DNA of 59,027 bases from Micromonosporaceae bacterium (GTDB taxonomy: Bacteria; Actinomycetota; Actinomycetes; Mycobacteriales; Micromonosporaceae), in the NCBI GenBank assembly GCA_007130245.1, contig SLSW01000142.1:1-59027 (forward strand), read 5' to 3'. A program made the position numbers and the translations under genes. How positions within the stretch are numbered: position 1 is the first letter of the stretch; each line of letters begins with the position of its first letter. The notes beneath the pieces were generated by a model. It saw only the letters and a list, made by a program, of their open reading frames with translations. It ran no database searches and had not been told where the DNA came from. This document shows, piece after piece, positions 31,960 to 40,799 of this stretch.

Positions 31960-32235
31960 AGCGCCTCTCCCCGCGCCACCCAAGCACTCCCGAACGGATA
32001 CTGTGGACGTCCAATGGGCCAGTCCTGCCCACACGCGTACTCGTGCCTGACCTGCCCTTTGTTCCTGACCACCGCCGAGTTCCTGCCCCGGCACCGCCAG
32101 CAGCACCAGCAGACCCTGCGGATCATCTCCACCGCCCAGGCCCGCGGCCATGCCCGCATGGTCGAGATGTACCGGCAGGTCGTCGACAACCTCGAAAGGA
32201 TCATCACCGCTCGAAGCAGACAACGACGATCAGGA
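31960..32235 (+). pseudogene. Tn554-like transposition protein (integrase), C-terminal remnant
   Basis: The frame reads GYCGRPMGQSCPHAYSCLTC, then PLFLTTAEFLPRHRQQHQQT and MVEMYRQVVDNLERIIT. The cysteine pattern C..C..C followed by FLTTxEFLPxHRxQ is typical of the C-terminal end of the tyrosine recombinases of Tn554-like elements in actinomycetes. The catalytic part upstream is absent. It is followed immediately by a TnpC-like start. Confidence 0.7.
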
Positions 32236-32243
32236 GGCGGCCG

Positions 32244-32350
32244 ATGCCTGCTGATGCCACCCCGATCATCACCGCCGCCCGCCAGCGCCCACGAGCTGAC
32301 CCGCTCCAGAGCCATCCAAGCGCTGCGCCAGCTCGACTCACGCTCCGGCA
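32244..32350 (+). pseudogene. Tn554-like TnpC N-terminal remnant
   Basis: MPADATPIITAARQR, then (with a one-base slip) HELTRSRAIQALRQLD, matches the N-terminus of TnpC-like proteins that follow the recombinases in Tn554-type elements. After about 35 residues it runs into the end of the convergent hypothetical gene. The order recombinase-TnpC is preserved. Confidence 0.6.
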
Positions 32351-33150
32351 GGGTCCGCTGGCCCATCGTCGTTCTCCTGCAGCTCCCGGATGAGTTGCTC
32401 GAGGAACAGGCGTCCGTCCGACGGAACACCACGGTCGCCGCTATTCTTCGACCGCCTTCCTAGCTCGACGAGTTCCTGGATCAACGGATTCATGCGCTTC
32501 TCAACCGGTACGGTCCACTCCCAATGGCCACTACTGCTTCCGTCACCGTCGGAGTCGGGACGGTCGCATGGGCATGGTCGGCCAGGAACCCCATCCAGTT
32601 CCTCGTTGATTGGCCAGAACCGAAGGTGGAGTGCCTTGGTCCGAGGCGCCACGCGCCCCTCCGGCCAGTCCTCGATCTGGAATATGACGGGCTGGTTTGC
32701 CCGCAGCACCAAGTCAAGCGCAAGTCTCTGGCGGGACCTGCTGGCCGGAACCAGTGCCTCGCCACGCACTCGGTAGTCCCGAGGCACGGTGATCGTCCCC
32801 GCCAGGAACCGGCCACTTACAACGGTTTCCCGTACCTCCGCTTCGACCACCGCCGGTTGGGGCGGCCCCAGCCGGTCATGCTCCCGCTCCCGCTCGAGCC
32901 GATGCTGTTCCTCTGCGATCTCCAGTTGCCGCTCGGCCACCTGCTGCTGCTTAGCTGCGATCTGCTGCTGACCCGTAGCGATCTTGTTCGCCTGTTCCGC
33001 TATCTGGTTACCCCGGGCGCCGATTCCCCTGGTCCTCCACGTGGCGATGCCACCCAAGATCGCCCCGAGGGCGCCTGCCGCGACAGCCACGAGGTTGGCC
33101 CAGCTCATCCGTTCATGATCCAATCGTCTCCGCGTTGCGCTACCGTTCAC
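32338..33150 (-). CDS. Hypothetical membrane-anchored coiled-coil protein
   Basis: A 270-residue frame. A single hydrophobic segment ANLVAVAAGALGAILGGIA near residues 18-36 should anchor it in the membrane. A Gln/Glu-rich heptad region follows (QQQIAAKQQQVAERQLEIAE, about 60-95), likely a coiled coil, and then a soluble part with VVEAEVRETVVSGRFLAG. No family recognised. Neither possible start (33150, or the ATG at 33108 just before the hydrophobic segment) has a good ribosome site. The gene sits between Tn554-like and IS1634-like debris. Confidence 0.55.
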   Translation of the reverse strand: MNGSATRRRLDHERMSWANLVAVAAGALGAILGGIATWRTRGIGARGNQIAEQANKIATGQQQIAAKQQQVAERQLEIAEEQHRLEREREHDRLGPPQPAVVEAEVRETVVSGRFLAGTITVPRDYRVRGEALVPASRSRQRLALDLVLRANQPVIFQIEDWPEGRVAPRTKALHLRFWPINEELDGVPGRPCPCDRPDSDGDGSSSGHWEWTVPVEKRMNPLIQELVELGRRSKNSGDRGVPSDGRLFLEQLIRELQENDDGPADPAGA

Positions 33151-34079
33151 ACACTATGCCGTCGCTGCCGGCGTCCTGGTACCAGCCGTTCGCCTGCCCT
33201 AGCGCTGCGGTCCACGCCCACCGGTCATGCGCGGCCTGCTGCTGCCGCTGGGCGACCGCCCAGTGCGGTCGGTCGCCTACGCAGCCACGGTCAGGTGATT
33301 GAGGCGTTGATCGCCAACCGGCTCACCTCGCCCGCGCCGATGGTGCACATCGGGGCCTGGGCGCGGCAGGTCGCGGTCGGCTGCGGACGAGCCGCCGTAG
33401 ATGGAGCAGGTGGCCGTGGTGCAGCCCGCACCGCCACCTCCCGGGTCGGGCCGCCGTCGGAACCCAGCCCGTGCTCGACCAAGAGCTGGAGCCCAGCCCG
33501 GATCCGCCACAAAACCCCGACCCAACCGACCTGCCGGAGGAGCCGGAGCCTCTGGAGGACGAAGGGTCGGACGATCACCTCCTGTCCTGCCTCGATGTGG
33601 TCCTCCACCGCTCCCCGGACCCAGTGCAACGCATTCAGCGGCAACTGGAGATGCACTCCCACGCCCCGCGGGTTCGAACCCTATCGCCGCAGCCCGTGCC
33701 ATCCACCAGCTCATGTGGCGGCACGAGATGCGCCGGCAGCAGCTCGCAGCCGTGGTCGGCCGCTCGCTGGGCGTGGGTACGTGACCGGGTGCTGCTGCTG
33801 CAACTCGACCAGGCCCTCTAAGGACCACCACCGATCGGCGACAGCATGCAAGCCCGCCCGGTTCGCGCACTCCCACATGCGTGGACCGGACGTGGCAGAA
33901 TCCGAACCGCATTTGCGCAGCTCAGGGGCCGACTGTTGCCGTACGATCCGTCCGATGGCGAGTCCCTGTGGCCTCCCGACGGTAGATCGCGATGCCTGTC
34001 TCGTCGATGGGTACGGCCAGGACCGCCGCCGTTCTGGTAACCAGCAGGCAGCTGCGGGCGACCAGCGCCACTGCCGGTA
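33151..34079. other. Mobile-element debris
   Basis: Near 33293-33380 the plus strand reads VIEALIANRLTSPAPMVHIG then AWARQVAV, as in the N-terminus of IS1634/IS4-type transposases; it is shifted out of frame on both sides. The 30-base motif copy 3 lies at 33881. The rest gives only frames without recognisable similarity. No intact gene. Confidence 0.5.
33881..33910 (+). repeat. 30-base repeated motif, copy 3 of 3
   Basis: GTGGACCGGACGTGGCAGAA followed by TCCGAACCGC, identical to copy 2. This copy stands without the uridine-kinase module and lies next to an ISL3 transposase remnant. Confidence 0.7.
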
Positions 34080-34229
34080 ACCCGGACACGCGCCGTGCCG
34101 GTCGATGGTCTCCACCGCGACCCGCACCAAGTCGTCGTCGACACGCTCGACACCGATGACCCGGAACCCGTCTAGGCCAAACAGAACTGAAGTAGCCTCG
34201 TGCATGCTCGCGGCCCCCGCTGCCGTCAT
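34080..34229 (-). pseudogene. ISL3 transposase N-terminal remnant
   Basis: MHEATSVLFGLDGFRVIGVE, then RVDDDLVRVAVETIDRHGACPG, is the usual start of ISL3 transposases, leading to the first zinc-finger Cys. After that the frame shifts and only traces remain. This is a third ISL3 subtype in the window. Confidence 0.7.
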
Positions 34230-34337
34230 GTTGTGGAAGAGAAGCGGCTGCCGAGGCCACGAGCCTCATGCAGCCACCGACACCCGCGGAAGAGCGGGGA
34301 GTCCGATTGGGGAGAAAATGAGATAGGGGGAGTGCGA

Positions 34338-35753
34338 GTGGTACGCAAGTTCCAGCACCGGGCCGGCCAAAAATACGGTCCGTACTCGCTAATCACGATT
34401 CGCGGCTCTGGCGGCAATGCTGAGGTCTGGGAGGCGGAAGGGCCATCAGGGCGCGTTGCAATAAAGCTACTTCGTAAGTGGAGATCCGAGCCTTACGCAC
34501 GATTTCGGCGCGAAGTCGCGCAATTGCGAAACCTCGGCGATACTCCTGGGGTCCTACCTTACATTGACAGCAGACTGCCCGAACGACCGGATAAGAACAA
34601 CCCTCCCTGGCTGGTGTTGCCGCTTGCCATACCACTTCGCGATGCGCTGGGTGAGGACCCGACAGCTAGATCAGTAGTGCATGCAATTGCTTCGATCGCC
34701 GAGACGCTCGCATCGTTGCACATGCAAGGCATCAGCCATCGGGACGTGAAGCCCGAGAACTTGTACTCGCACGACGGACAATGGGTGATCGGCGACTTTG
34801 GACTCGTAGATGCGCCCGATGTTGCTCCTCTAACCGAAGGGGCAGTGAATCTCGGGCCGCGCCACTACATAGCGCCGGAGATGATTAACAACCCAGCCAC
34901 TGCCAAAGGTGAGCCAGCCGACGTCTACTCACTTGCCAAAACGATGTGGGTACTAATATCTGGCCACCGTTTCCCGTTACCCGGAGAGCATCGGCTGGAT
35001 GTTGCCGCAATGAAAGTATCGTCGTATACGACGGATCCGGGTCTTGCGTCCCTTGACGTTCTATTAGAAGCGATGACCCGCTACGATGCGCAGCGTCGAC
35101 CGTCGGCTAAGCGAGTAGCGGAGGAGCTTGGGGCATGGTTGCAGCCCACGCCGACGATCGCCACTGGAGCTAGTCTGTCGGACATCGCGCGCCGAATCGA
35201 AACCGCCAGTCAGCACAGACGAAGCGAAGCTGAGCGGCTAGCTGATCGCGAAGAACTTGCGGATGAGGCAATGTCGCGGTTCCTTGCCGCGGCGCAGGTA
35301 GTGGTCACGATCTGCCGCACACAAGGCTTATCGTTCGTTGACCCCAACAATTCTAAGTACGGCGGCTTCCGGAAAGACCGATCGAACTCGTACATTACAG
35401 AAAACCTGAGCCTAATCGCAATAAGAAAGATCCTCGGGGAGGACCCTCCAGAACCACGGACTGCGGTGTTGAACCTTCAGACCAGTCATGGCGCACCTAG
35501 CCTGTCGGTCTGGATCGGTGTCGCGTCCATTCCTCGTCATGATCCAGAGGCAGCCTTTCTGGCCGGCGCGTCGACAGTTGACTCATTTGGGCACCGAACT
35601 AGGCTCTGGTCAGAACAGCGATGGGCAATACCAAATGGCCCGGGTGAGACGGCCGCAATCAGAGAGCTGGTTGAATCGATAGTTGAGCGGTTGCCGGCGG
35701 ACGCAGAGGCATGGGCAGCTGCACTCGAGAAGGATAGCCACAGAGGCGATTAG
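34338..35753 (+). CDS. Serine/threonine protein kinase
   Basis: About 471 residues. The N-terminal kinase domain (about 15-265) has IRGSGGNAEVWEAE (glycine loop), VAIKLL (catalytic Lys), HRDVKPEN (catalytic loop) and GDFGL (DFG), with HYIAPEMI in place of APE and a YSLAKTMWVLISG helix. The C-terminal 200 residues include a Ser/Arg/Glu-rich coiled region (ASQHRRSEAERLADREELAD) and a mixed fold without a PASTA or other known sensor, and no membrane segment. It should be a soluble signalling kinase. It lies at the edge of a defence-like island, where such kinases often occur. GGGGGAG precedes the GTG start. The gene is less GC-rich than its neighbours. Confidence 0.85.
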   Translation: MVRKFQHRAGQKYGPYSLITIRGSGGNAEVWEAEGPSGRVAIKLLRKWRSEPYARFRREVAQLRNLGDTPGVLPYIDSRLPERPDKNNPPWLVLPLAIPLRDALGEDPTARSVVHAIASIAETLASLHMQGISHRDVKPENLYSHDGQWVIGDFGLVDAPDVAPLTEGAVNLGPRHYIAPEMINNPATAKGEPADVYSLAKTMWVLISGHRFPLPGEHRLDVAAMKVSSYTTDPGLASLDVLLEAMTRYDAQRRPSAKRVAEELGAWLQPTPTIATGASLSDIARRIETASQHRRSEAERLADREELADEAMSRFLAAAQVVVTICRTQGLSFVDPNNSKYGGFRKDRSNSYITENLSLIAIRKILGEDPPEPRTAVLNLQTSHGAPSLSVWIGVASIPRHDPEAAFLAGASTVDSFGHRTRLWSEQRWAIPNGPGETAAIRELVESIVERLPADAEAWAAALEKDSHRGD

Positions 35754-35913
35754 AGCATGCGCTTCCCGGGGAGGATGATGGAGGGGCGAGGGCTGGCGGC
35801 AAGTTCGTTCTGCGCTTTTCAGCACCCCTTGCGCCACTTGGATCTACTACTATCCTTGGCAGGTCACGCAGCTCCGACACGGTGGTCGCTGCTACGACCG
35901 TCATTGTCTACGG

Positions 35914-37176
35914 TCAACGTGCACTACGCCCGCGTTGACGTTGCTTGGCGACCTGACGGCCGCCGCTCGGGCGGGTGTCGCTGTCGATGACGACCAGGAT
36001 GGTTTCGGCAAGCTGCTCGATCCAGTCTATCGTGTCGGTGACACCGGCAGCGTCAATGGCCTGCCGTCGCGTTGGATCGCTCGGCTCCTGGTCGTACTCA
36101 TGAGCAATCCGGTTCCGTCGTCGCACAATCTCACGAAGACGTTCCTTGACCATGCCGGAGGAAACGGCGGGGTCATCGGTGTTCTGATCGGATAGCTCAG
36201 CAGCGACTCGGTCCCACAAGCGACTAGCGTCGCAGATAAGGCCGAACGCTTCCCTGATCCGCTCGGGTTGCTGGAACGTCTCTCGCCCCAGCGCTTCGCG
36301 AATGTGCTCAGCAAGAACGTTCTCCAACGGTTCACCACGCTGATGCACACGCTCCAGCACGTCCATAGTGATCCCGAATCGCCGGAACCTGTCCGGTTTG
36401 CTAGCCTCGGGCTGCATCGCCAGCGCGACCATCCGCCAGTACAGCTCCTGGTGGACCCAGTGGTCCAGCGCGGCCACGCACTGCACCCAGGCCGCCCGGT
36501 AGACGTCAGTAACCTCGAAAGCAGTCACCCCCAATCTTTCGAGGTCGACACCAGCTCGAGCGAGACTACGGGCGTACTCAAGGTTGACCTTCAGCTGCTG
36601 GAACGCATCAGTGAGGGCAGCAGGACTCGCATCATCGTCATCGACCTCACCGGCGAACTCCGGCGTCGCCTCCTGCATTCCCGGGTCTGGTTGTCCGTCG
36701 GCCAGCTGGCGAACTCGGGAAGCCGCGTCATTGCGAGCGATCCGGCAGACAGTCTGGATTGCCCCCAAGGAGTTGAGCAGGTCTCTGCCGACCACGGTCC
36801 GAGCGACGTCATCCCGCAACCATCGCACCGCGCGACTATGCGCGGAGCCGGTGACATCGGTGGCCGGATCATGATGGCTGTAGTCACCAGTGATCTCACC
36901 GATCGCCAGGGCAGCCACAGACTTGCGCGGCATGACGACGAGATCGCCAACCTGCATCCGGGACCGAAACGCATACAACTGGCCAGTGAAGTTGGCGACC
37001 CTGCTAGGGGTGGCGTCCGGATGCGCTCGGCGCACAAGCTCCGCGATCTCCGCACGCGCTGTCGCGCCCGACAAGTCAGGAACGCGCCTGAACCCTAGGA
37101 AGACTCGCCCCTCTTCTAACGCCCGTCCCTCGTGTTGCCCCGCACGCCCTGCGCGGACCATCCACACAACGGTCAC
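35914..37176 (-). CDS. Mrr-N/EVE-like domain fused to a HEPN domain
   Basis: About 420 residues. The N-terminal 110 residues (VRAGRAGQHEGRALEEGRVF, VPDLSG, NFTGQLYAFRSRMQVGDLVV, then VAALAIGEITGDY) match the Mrr-N/EVE-like fold of predicted modified-DNA or nucleic-acid sensors in restriction proteins. The second half has a helical HEPN region: DVYRAAWVQCVAALDHWVHQ, and near the end RRRNRIAHEYD, where R-N-R-I-A-H fits the RX4H motif of HEPN RNases (RiboL-PSP type). A sensor plus HEPN RNase layout suggests an abortive-infection effector. The GTG at 37176 has GAGGTGGG before it. Confidence 0.7.
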   Translation of the reverse strand: MTVVWMVRAGRAGQHEGRALEEGRVFLGFRRVPDLSGATARAEIAELVRRAHPDATPSRVANFTGQLYAFRSRMQVGDLVVMPRKSVAALAIGEITGDYSHHDPATDVTGSAHSRAVRWLRDDVARTVVGRDLLNSLGAIQTVCRIARNDAASRVRQLADGQPDPGMQEATPEFAGEVDDDDASPAALTDAFQQLKVNLEYARSLARAGVDLERLGVTAFEVTDVYRAAWVQCVAALDHWVHQELYWRMVALAMQPEASKPDRFRRFGITMDVLERVHQRGEPLENVLAEHIREALGRETFQQPERIREAFGLICDASRLWDRVAAELSDQNTDDPAVSSGMVKERLREIVRRRNRIAHEYDQEPSDPTRRQAIDAAGVTDTIDWIEQLAETILVVIDSDTRPSGGRQVAKQRQRGRSAR

Positions 37177-37553
37177 AGTTACCCACCTCACGACGACTTC
37201 AGGGTGCGTTGCCGTAGGAGGCTACCCCGCCGGGGTCGCCGGTCCACTACGCACTACCGTGCCCGAGCGATCTCGCTTGCCGCCGACCACCATGCATTGA
37301 ATAGGTTCGGTTGGCCCGTGGCAGGTGCGGGCGGTGTCGAAGTAGGCCAGACACTCGGGTCGCCAGCCGCCAGGGTAGGCGTCGGCGGGCCACTTGGGGG
37401 AGGGGACATTCGGAGGAGGTCGTCGATCAGCGTGGCAGCATGAGCACGGCCTTCGTCAGGTCTTTTGCCTGCCACCGACTAGGGAGATTCGCATTGTGGG
37501 TCAGTCGGCCCCAACTGTTGGCCACAAGAGCTATTTCAGACCTTCGGCATGGG
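37177..37553. other. Region without a convincing gene
   Basis: A 73-codon minus-strand frame (37254-37475) is Pro/Ser/Thr-rich and lacks a ribosome site; I do not call it. Nothing else recognised. It probably contains the promoter of the minus-strand HEPN gene. Confidence 0.3.
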
Positions 37554-38263
37554 TTAAATTTCATCTCCGATTAGTGCTGACAGGCAGTACTCGACAGCCT
37601 GCAGTGCGCTCGTGAGCGCAGGCACCATTCGGTCTTCTCCGGCATGCTTCAGTTTCTGCAGGTCGTTTAACGTGCCAAGTGTCGCCTTAACTAAGAGATC
37701 GACGCTAGAAGGTCTCAAACCTCGTTGGGTAGCAACATAGCGAATTCGCAAACTCCGGTGCGGACGATTGTTCACTTCGCTCACTTCGCCAACATACTTG
37801 TTCTCCAGGCGTCGCCACTCGAGGACTTTGTTATCCGGCCCAAGAGTCCGAAGGGTGTGGTCAATAAGCTCCATCGCCGAATTTGCAGCCTGCGAGACAA
37901 AGTCAGGACCGCGGTGGAAAACGACATGCCACATACCCTTGAACTTAACGCCGAGACTTGGATGGATGTCTGAAAGCCACGCGACGATGTCGTCGACTGC
38001 CTCGGTTCGCGCGACAAGCCACGGCTCGTCCTCTGGGTTCACTACCTCGCCTTCGATGACACCGGCCGCTACGTTGATGGACGCAGCGGTGTGGCCAAAG
38101 TCTTCGATGGCTTCGGACCTTGTCATTTCCGAAGTAGGTTGGCGTGATGGCGAAACGGCGAGTCTCCATGCCTGAGCAACCTGGTCTACTCTTAAACCGA
38201 GAGAAATACTGCCAAGGTTGCTTAGGATTGCTCGTTGGTTGGCGAGCTGCTCGACGACGGGCG

Positions 38264-39650
38264 CACGGCCGTTTCAAGATCATGAGTGGTGTGAGTGTCG
38301 TGTCGCGGTCTGGCCACAGTGGCGTGTCGCGCGGGGTTGTGGGGACGAAGCTCCGGTAGAACGAGGTCTTCTCACGGATCTTGTTTTCACGGAGCTTCGT
38401 CATGGTGCAGTGTGTCACGCCGGTCGTCGCGGCGGTGTCGGTTGCTGGTGTCCCGGTCGGGCAGGCGTGTGGTGACCTGCTCGAGTTGCTGGCTGGGGTG
38501 TCGGATGGTCGGTCATCGCAAGGGCGGGATCATCCGGCTGCGGTAGTGCTGGCGTTGGTCGCGGCGGCGACCGTGGCGGGGATGACCGGGTATACGGCGG
38601 TGGCGGGCTGGGTGTCCGACGTGCCGCGGGCGGTGTTGGCGGATCTGTATCTGCGGGCCGGTGTGTTGCCGGTGGGCCGGCCGTCGCGGTCGACGATTTG
38701 GCGGGTGTGCACCGATGCGGACCCGCGGGCCCTGGACACCGCGATCGGGCTGTGGACGGCTTGCCGGCGATCCGGACAGGCTACGAGCATCGACCCGCGG
38801 CCTGCGCCGAACGAGGCACCGGACCCGCAGCCGGGTATGCAGCTACGTCTGGACGGTAAGACTGTGTGCGGGGCCGTGGACGCCGACGGGGACCAACTGC
38901 ATCTGCTCGCGGCGCTGGCCGGGCACGCTCAGCCCGGCGCGCCGACAGTGGTGCTTGGCCAGGCCGAGGTGGCGGGGGCCAAGACCAACGAGCCGGCTAC
39001 GGCTCGTGACCTGCTCACGACTCTCGACCTTGATGGAGTGACGGTCACCGCCGACGCGTTACACACGGTCAAGGCGAGCGCCGAACTCATCCACCGTCGA
39101 GGCGGCCAGTTCGTGTTGCCGGTGAAGGAGAACCGGCGGGCGCTGTTCGACGCCCTGAATGCCTTGCCCTGGCAGAGCACGCCGATCGCTGCCAGCCGCG
39201 TCGACACAGGCCACGGACGGATCGCCCGGCGCACCATCCGGGTGTTACCCGCCCCGCCAGATCTGCCGTTCCCGCACGTCAACCAGGTCTGGCTGGTCGA
39301 ACGCTACGTCACCGACAGCACCGGGGAGCACCTGTCCGCCGTCGCCCAACTCGGCGTCGCCAGCCACACCCCCGAGCAGGCAACACCCGCCCAAATCGCT
39401 GCCTACGTCCAAGGCCACTGGGCAATTGAGTCTCTACACTGGATCCGCGACACCTGCTACCGCGAAGACCGCAGCCGGGTACGAACCCGCTCCGGACCCC
39501 GCGTCCTGGCCTCGCTACGCAACCTGGCCATCAACGCCTTACGCCTGGCCGGACGCTACGACATCACCGAAGCCACCCGATGGGCCAGCCGCAACATGAC
39601 CAGGCCATTCACCATCCTCCGACTGGCATCATGATCTTGAAACGGCCGTG
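38264..39650 (+). mobile_element. ISAs1-family insertion sequence
   Basis: The ends are inverted repeats: CACGGCCGTTTCAAGATCAT on the left and ATGATCTTGAAACGGCCGTG on the right, perfect over 20 bases. The 10-base sequence ACGACGGGCG is duplicated at 38254-38263 and 39651-39660. Intact ends, duplication and transposase indicate a recent insertion. Confidence 0.95.
38402..39634 (+). CDS. ISAs1-family transposase
   Basis: A 410-residue DDE transposase. The N-terminal part has GMTGYTAVAGWVSDVP and a DDE_Tnp_1-associated layout. The first Asp is in QLRLDGKTVCGAVD, the second in VTVTADALHTVKASAELI, then QFVLPVKENRRALFD and the Glu in WAIESLHWIRDTCYREDRSR, the standard ISAs1 signature. It ends near the right inverted repeat. 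The frame is intact. The ATG at 38402 has GGAGC before it. Confidence 0.95.
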   Translation: MVQCVTPVVAAVSVAGVPVGQACGDLLELLAGVSDGRSSQGRDHPAAVVLALVAAATVAGMTGYTAVAGWVSDVPRAVLADLYLRAGVLPVGRPSRSTIWRVCTDADPRALDTAIGLWTACRRSGQATSIDPRPAPNEAPDPQPGMQLRLDGKTVCGAVDADGDQLHLLAALAGHAQPGAPTVVLGQAEVAGAKTNEPATARDLLTTLDLDGVTVTADALHTVKASAELIHRRGGQFVLPVKENRRALFDALNALPWQSTPIAASRVDTGHGRIARRTIRVLPAPPDLPFPHVNQVWLVERYVTDSTGEHLSAVAQLGVASHTPEQATPAQIAAYVQGHWAIESLHWIRDTCYREDRSRVRTRSGPRVLASLRNLAINALRLAGRYDITEATRWASRNMTRPFTILRLAS

Positions 39651-39989
39651 ACGACGGGCGTGAGACTCTGAAAGACCGAGAGCTGTGCGGCCGAAACAGC
39701 ACCTAACAGCTCTCGATACGGTTGCAGGATTCGTAGAGTTGCCTCCGCGGCCGCAAACAGTCCACGAAACTGGCCGAGATTGTTTTGCCCCACCACCCTT
39801 AGCGCAGGGAGGAGTTGCAACTCAGTGAGTCGGCGATTCGAGTCGGCCAGCAGCTCGATTGTTGGCCGTAGCGTCGTACCGACGAGTGGGAAGTGTATGG
39901 GCTGAATGATGGGCAGGTTATTGCTCGTATCCACCAATCACCCTTTCTCGCTTTACCGCTCCGCCGGATGGCTCTTGGCAGGAACGAGC

Positions 39990-40799
39990 TTACTCGCCGA
40001 CTTGCCGAGAGGCCTCACCCCGGACGAGCGACCCGGCCGCTGTAATCCGCTGCGGCCGGGTCGCTGAGAGGCCTGAGCCTGAGCCCAGCCAGAGCTGGGC
40101 GCCGACCGTGAGCAGTTCTGTCTTGCGGCGTTCGTAGTCAGATAGCACACGTTCAACGGTGGCCCAGAAGGCAGGAGTGTGCTGAGGGTGGGTGAGGTGG
40201 GCGAGTTCGTGGACGAGGATGTAGTCGATCAACGTGGGCGGCAGCTGAAGGGCGGCCCAGTGGATGTTGAGACCTCCACTGCTGTTGAGCGAGCCCCACC
40301 GGTAGCCGAGGTCACGGACATCCAGCCCGGTGGGCGTAAGGCTCATGCGCATAGCCCAGGGCTTGAGCCGGCCCGGTAGCCACTGGTGACCGCGTTGCCG
40401 GTACCAGCGGATGAGCGCGGCTCCCGGGTCATGACCGTTGGCAACGCGGCGGGGCATGAGGAGCCGGCCGCGGTGCATCCGTACGACGTCGGTGTCGTCG
40501 GTTACGAGCAGGCGGTGGCTGCGGCCGAGGTAGGCGAACCCTTCTCCGGTGACGAACTCTTTGTCCGGTTTGGCGGACAGCAGCAGGTCCTTCTCAGCGA
40601 GCTTGCGATAGACCCACATGCGTTTGGTGTATGCCCAGGTCGCGAGGGTCTCTGGATCGCACTGTCGCGGGGCGTGTAGCAGCAACGCGCCGTCGCGGTC
40701 GACGGTGATGCCTACGGTGGCGCGTCGGGGCGACTCGCGTACTTGGAAGTGCAGGTCGCCGATGAGCATGGTGTCCGGCAGCGCGGTGGCCACGCTCAT
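39990..40799 (-). CDS. YgjP-like metal-dependent hydrolase (WLM/SprT-like)
   Basis: A 269-residue protein of the YgjP/DUF45 family. The zinc site is HELAHL in DYILVHELAHLTHPQHTPAFW, with a downstream His contact in the same segment. YRWGSLNSSGGLNIHWAAL is the conserved core block. Family members commonly accompany hsdR genes in type I restriction loci, where their role is unclear. The ATG overlaps the HsdR stop (ATGA), so it is the last gene of the restriction operon. The C-terminal 35 residues (SGSGLSATRPQRITA) have no family match and may be extended by a lost stop. Confidence 0.8.
   Translation of the reverse strand: MSVATALPDTMLIGDLHFQVRESPRRATVGITVDRDGALLLHAPRQCDPETLATWAYTKRMWVYRKLAEKDLLLSAKPDKEFVTGEGFAYLGRSHRLLVTDDTDVVRMHRGRLLMPRRVANGHDPGAALIRWYRQRGHQWLPGRLKPWAMRMSLTPTGLDVRDLGYRWGSLNSSGGLNIHWAALQLPPTLIDYILVHELAHLTHPQHTPAFWATVERVLSDYERRKTELLTVGAQLWLGSGSGLSATRPQRITAAGSLVRGEASRQVGE

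Larger units (their letters stand above)
37554..39937 (-). pseudogene. Hypothetical (defence-like) gene interrupted by ISAs1 element
   Basis: The 5' part (39651-39937) starts MVDTSNNLPIIQPIHFPLVG and the 3' part (37554-38253) ends LTSALQAVEYCLSALIGDEI. Removing the IS and one 10-base duplication joins them in frame without a stop (...QSLTPVVEQLANQRAIL...), restoring a 328-residue protein. The C-terminal half, with ANSAMELIDHTLRTLGPD, RPHRSLRIRYVATQRGLR and a long helical tail, resembles proteins annotated as predicted pPIWI-associated or HEPN-like nucleases; this is a weak match by eye. The remaining 3' frame has an internal ATG at 38126 but no clear ribosome site. Confidence 0.75.

Noticed and set aside
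37254-37475. A 73-codon minus-strand frame
   Set aside because: Pro/Ser/Thr-rich, no ribosome site and no similarity.
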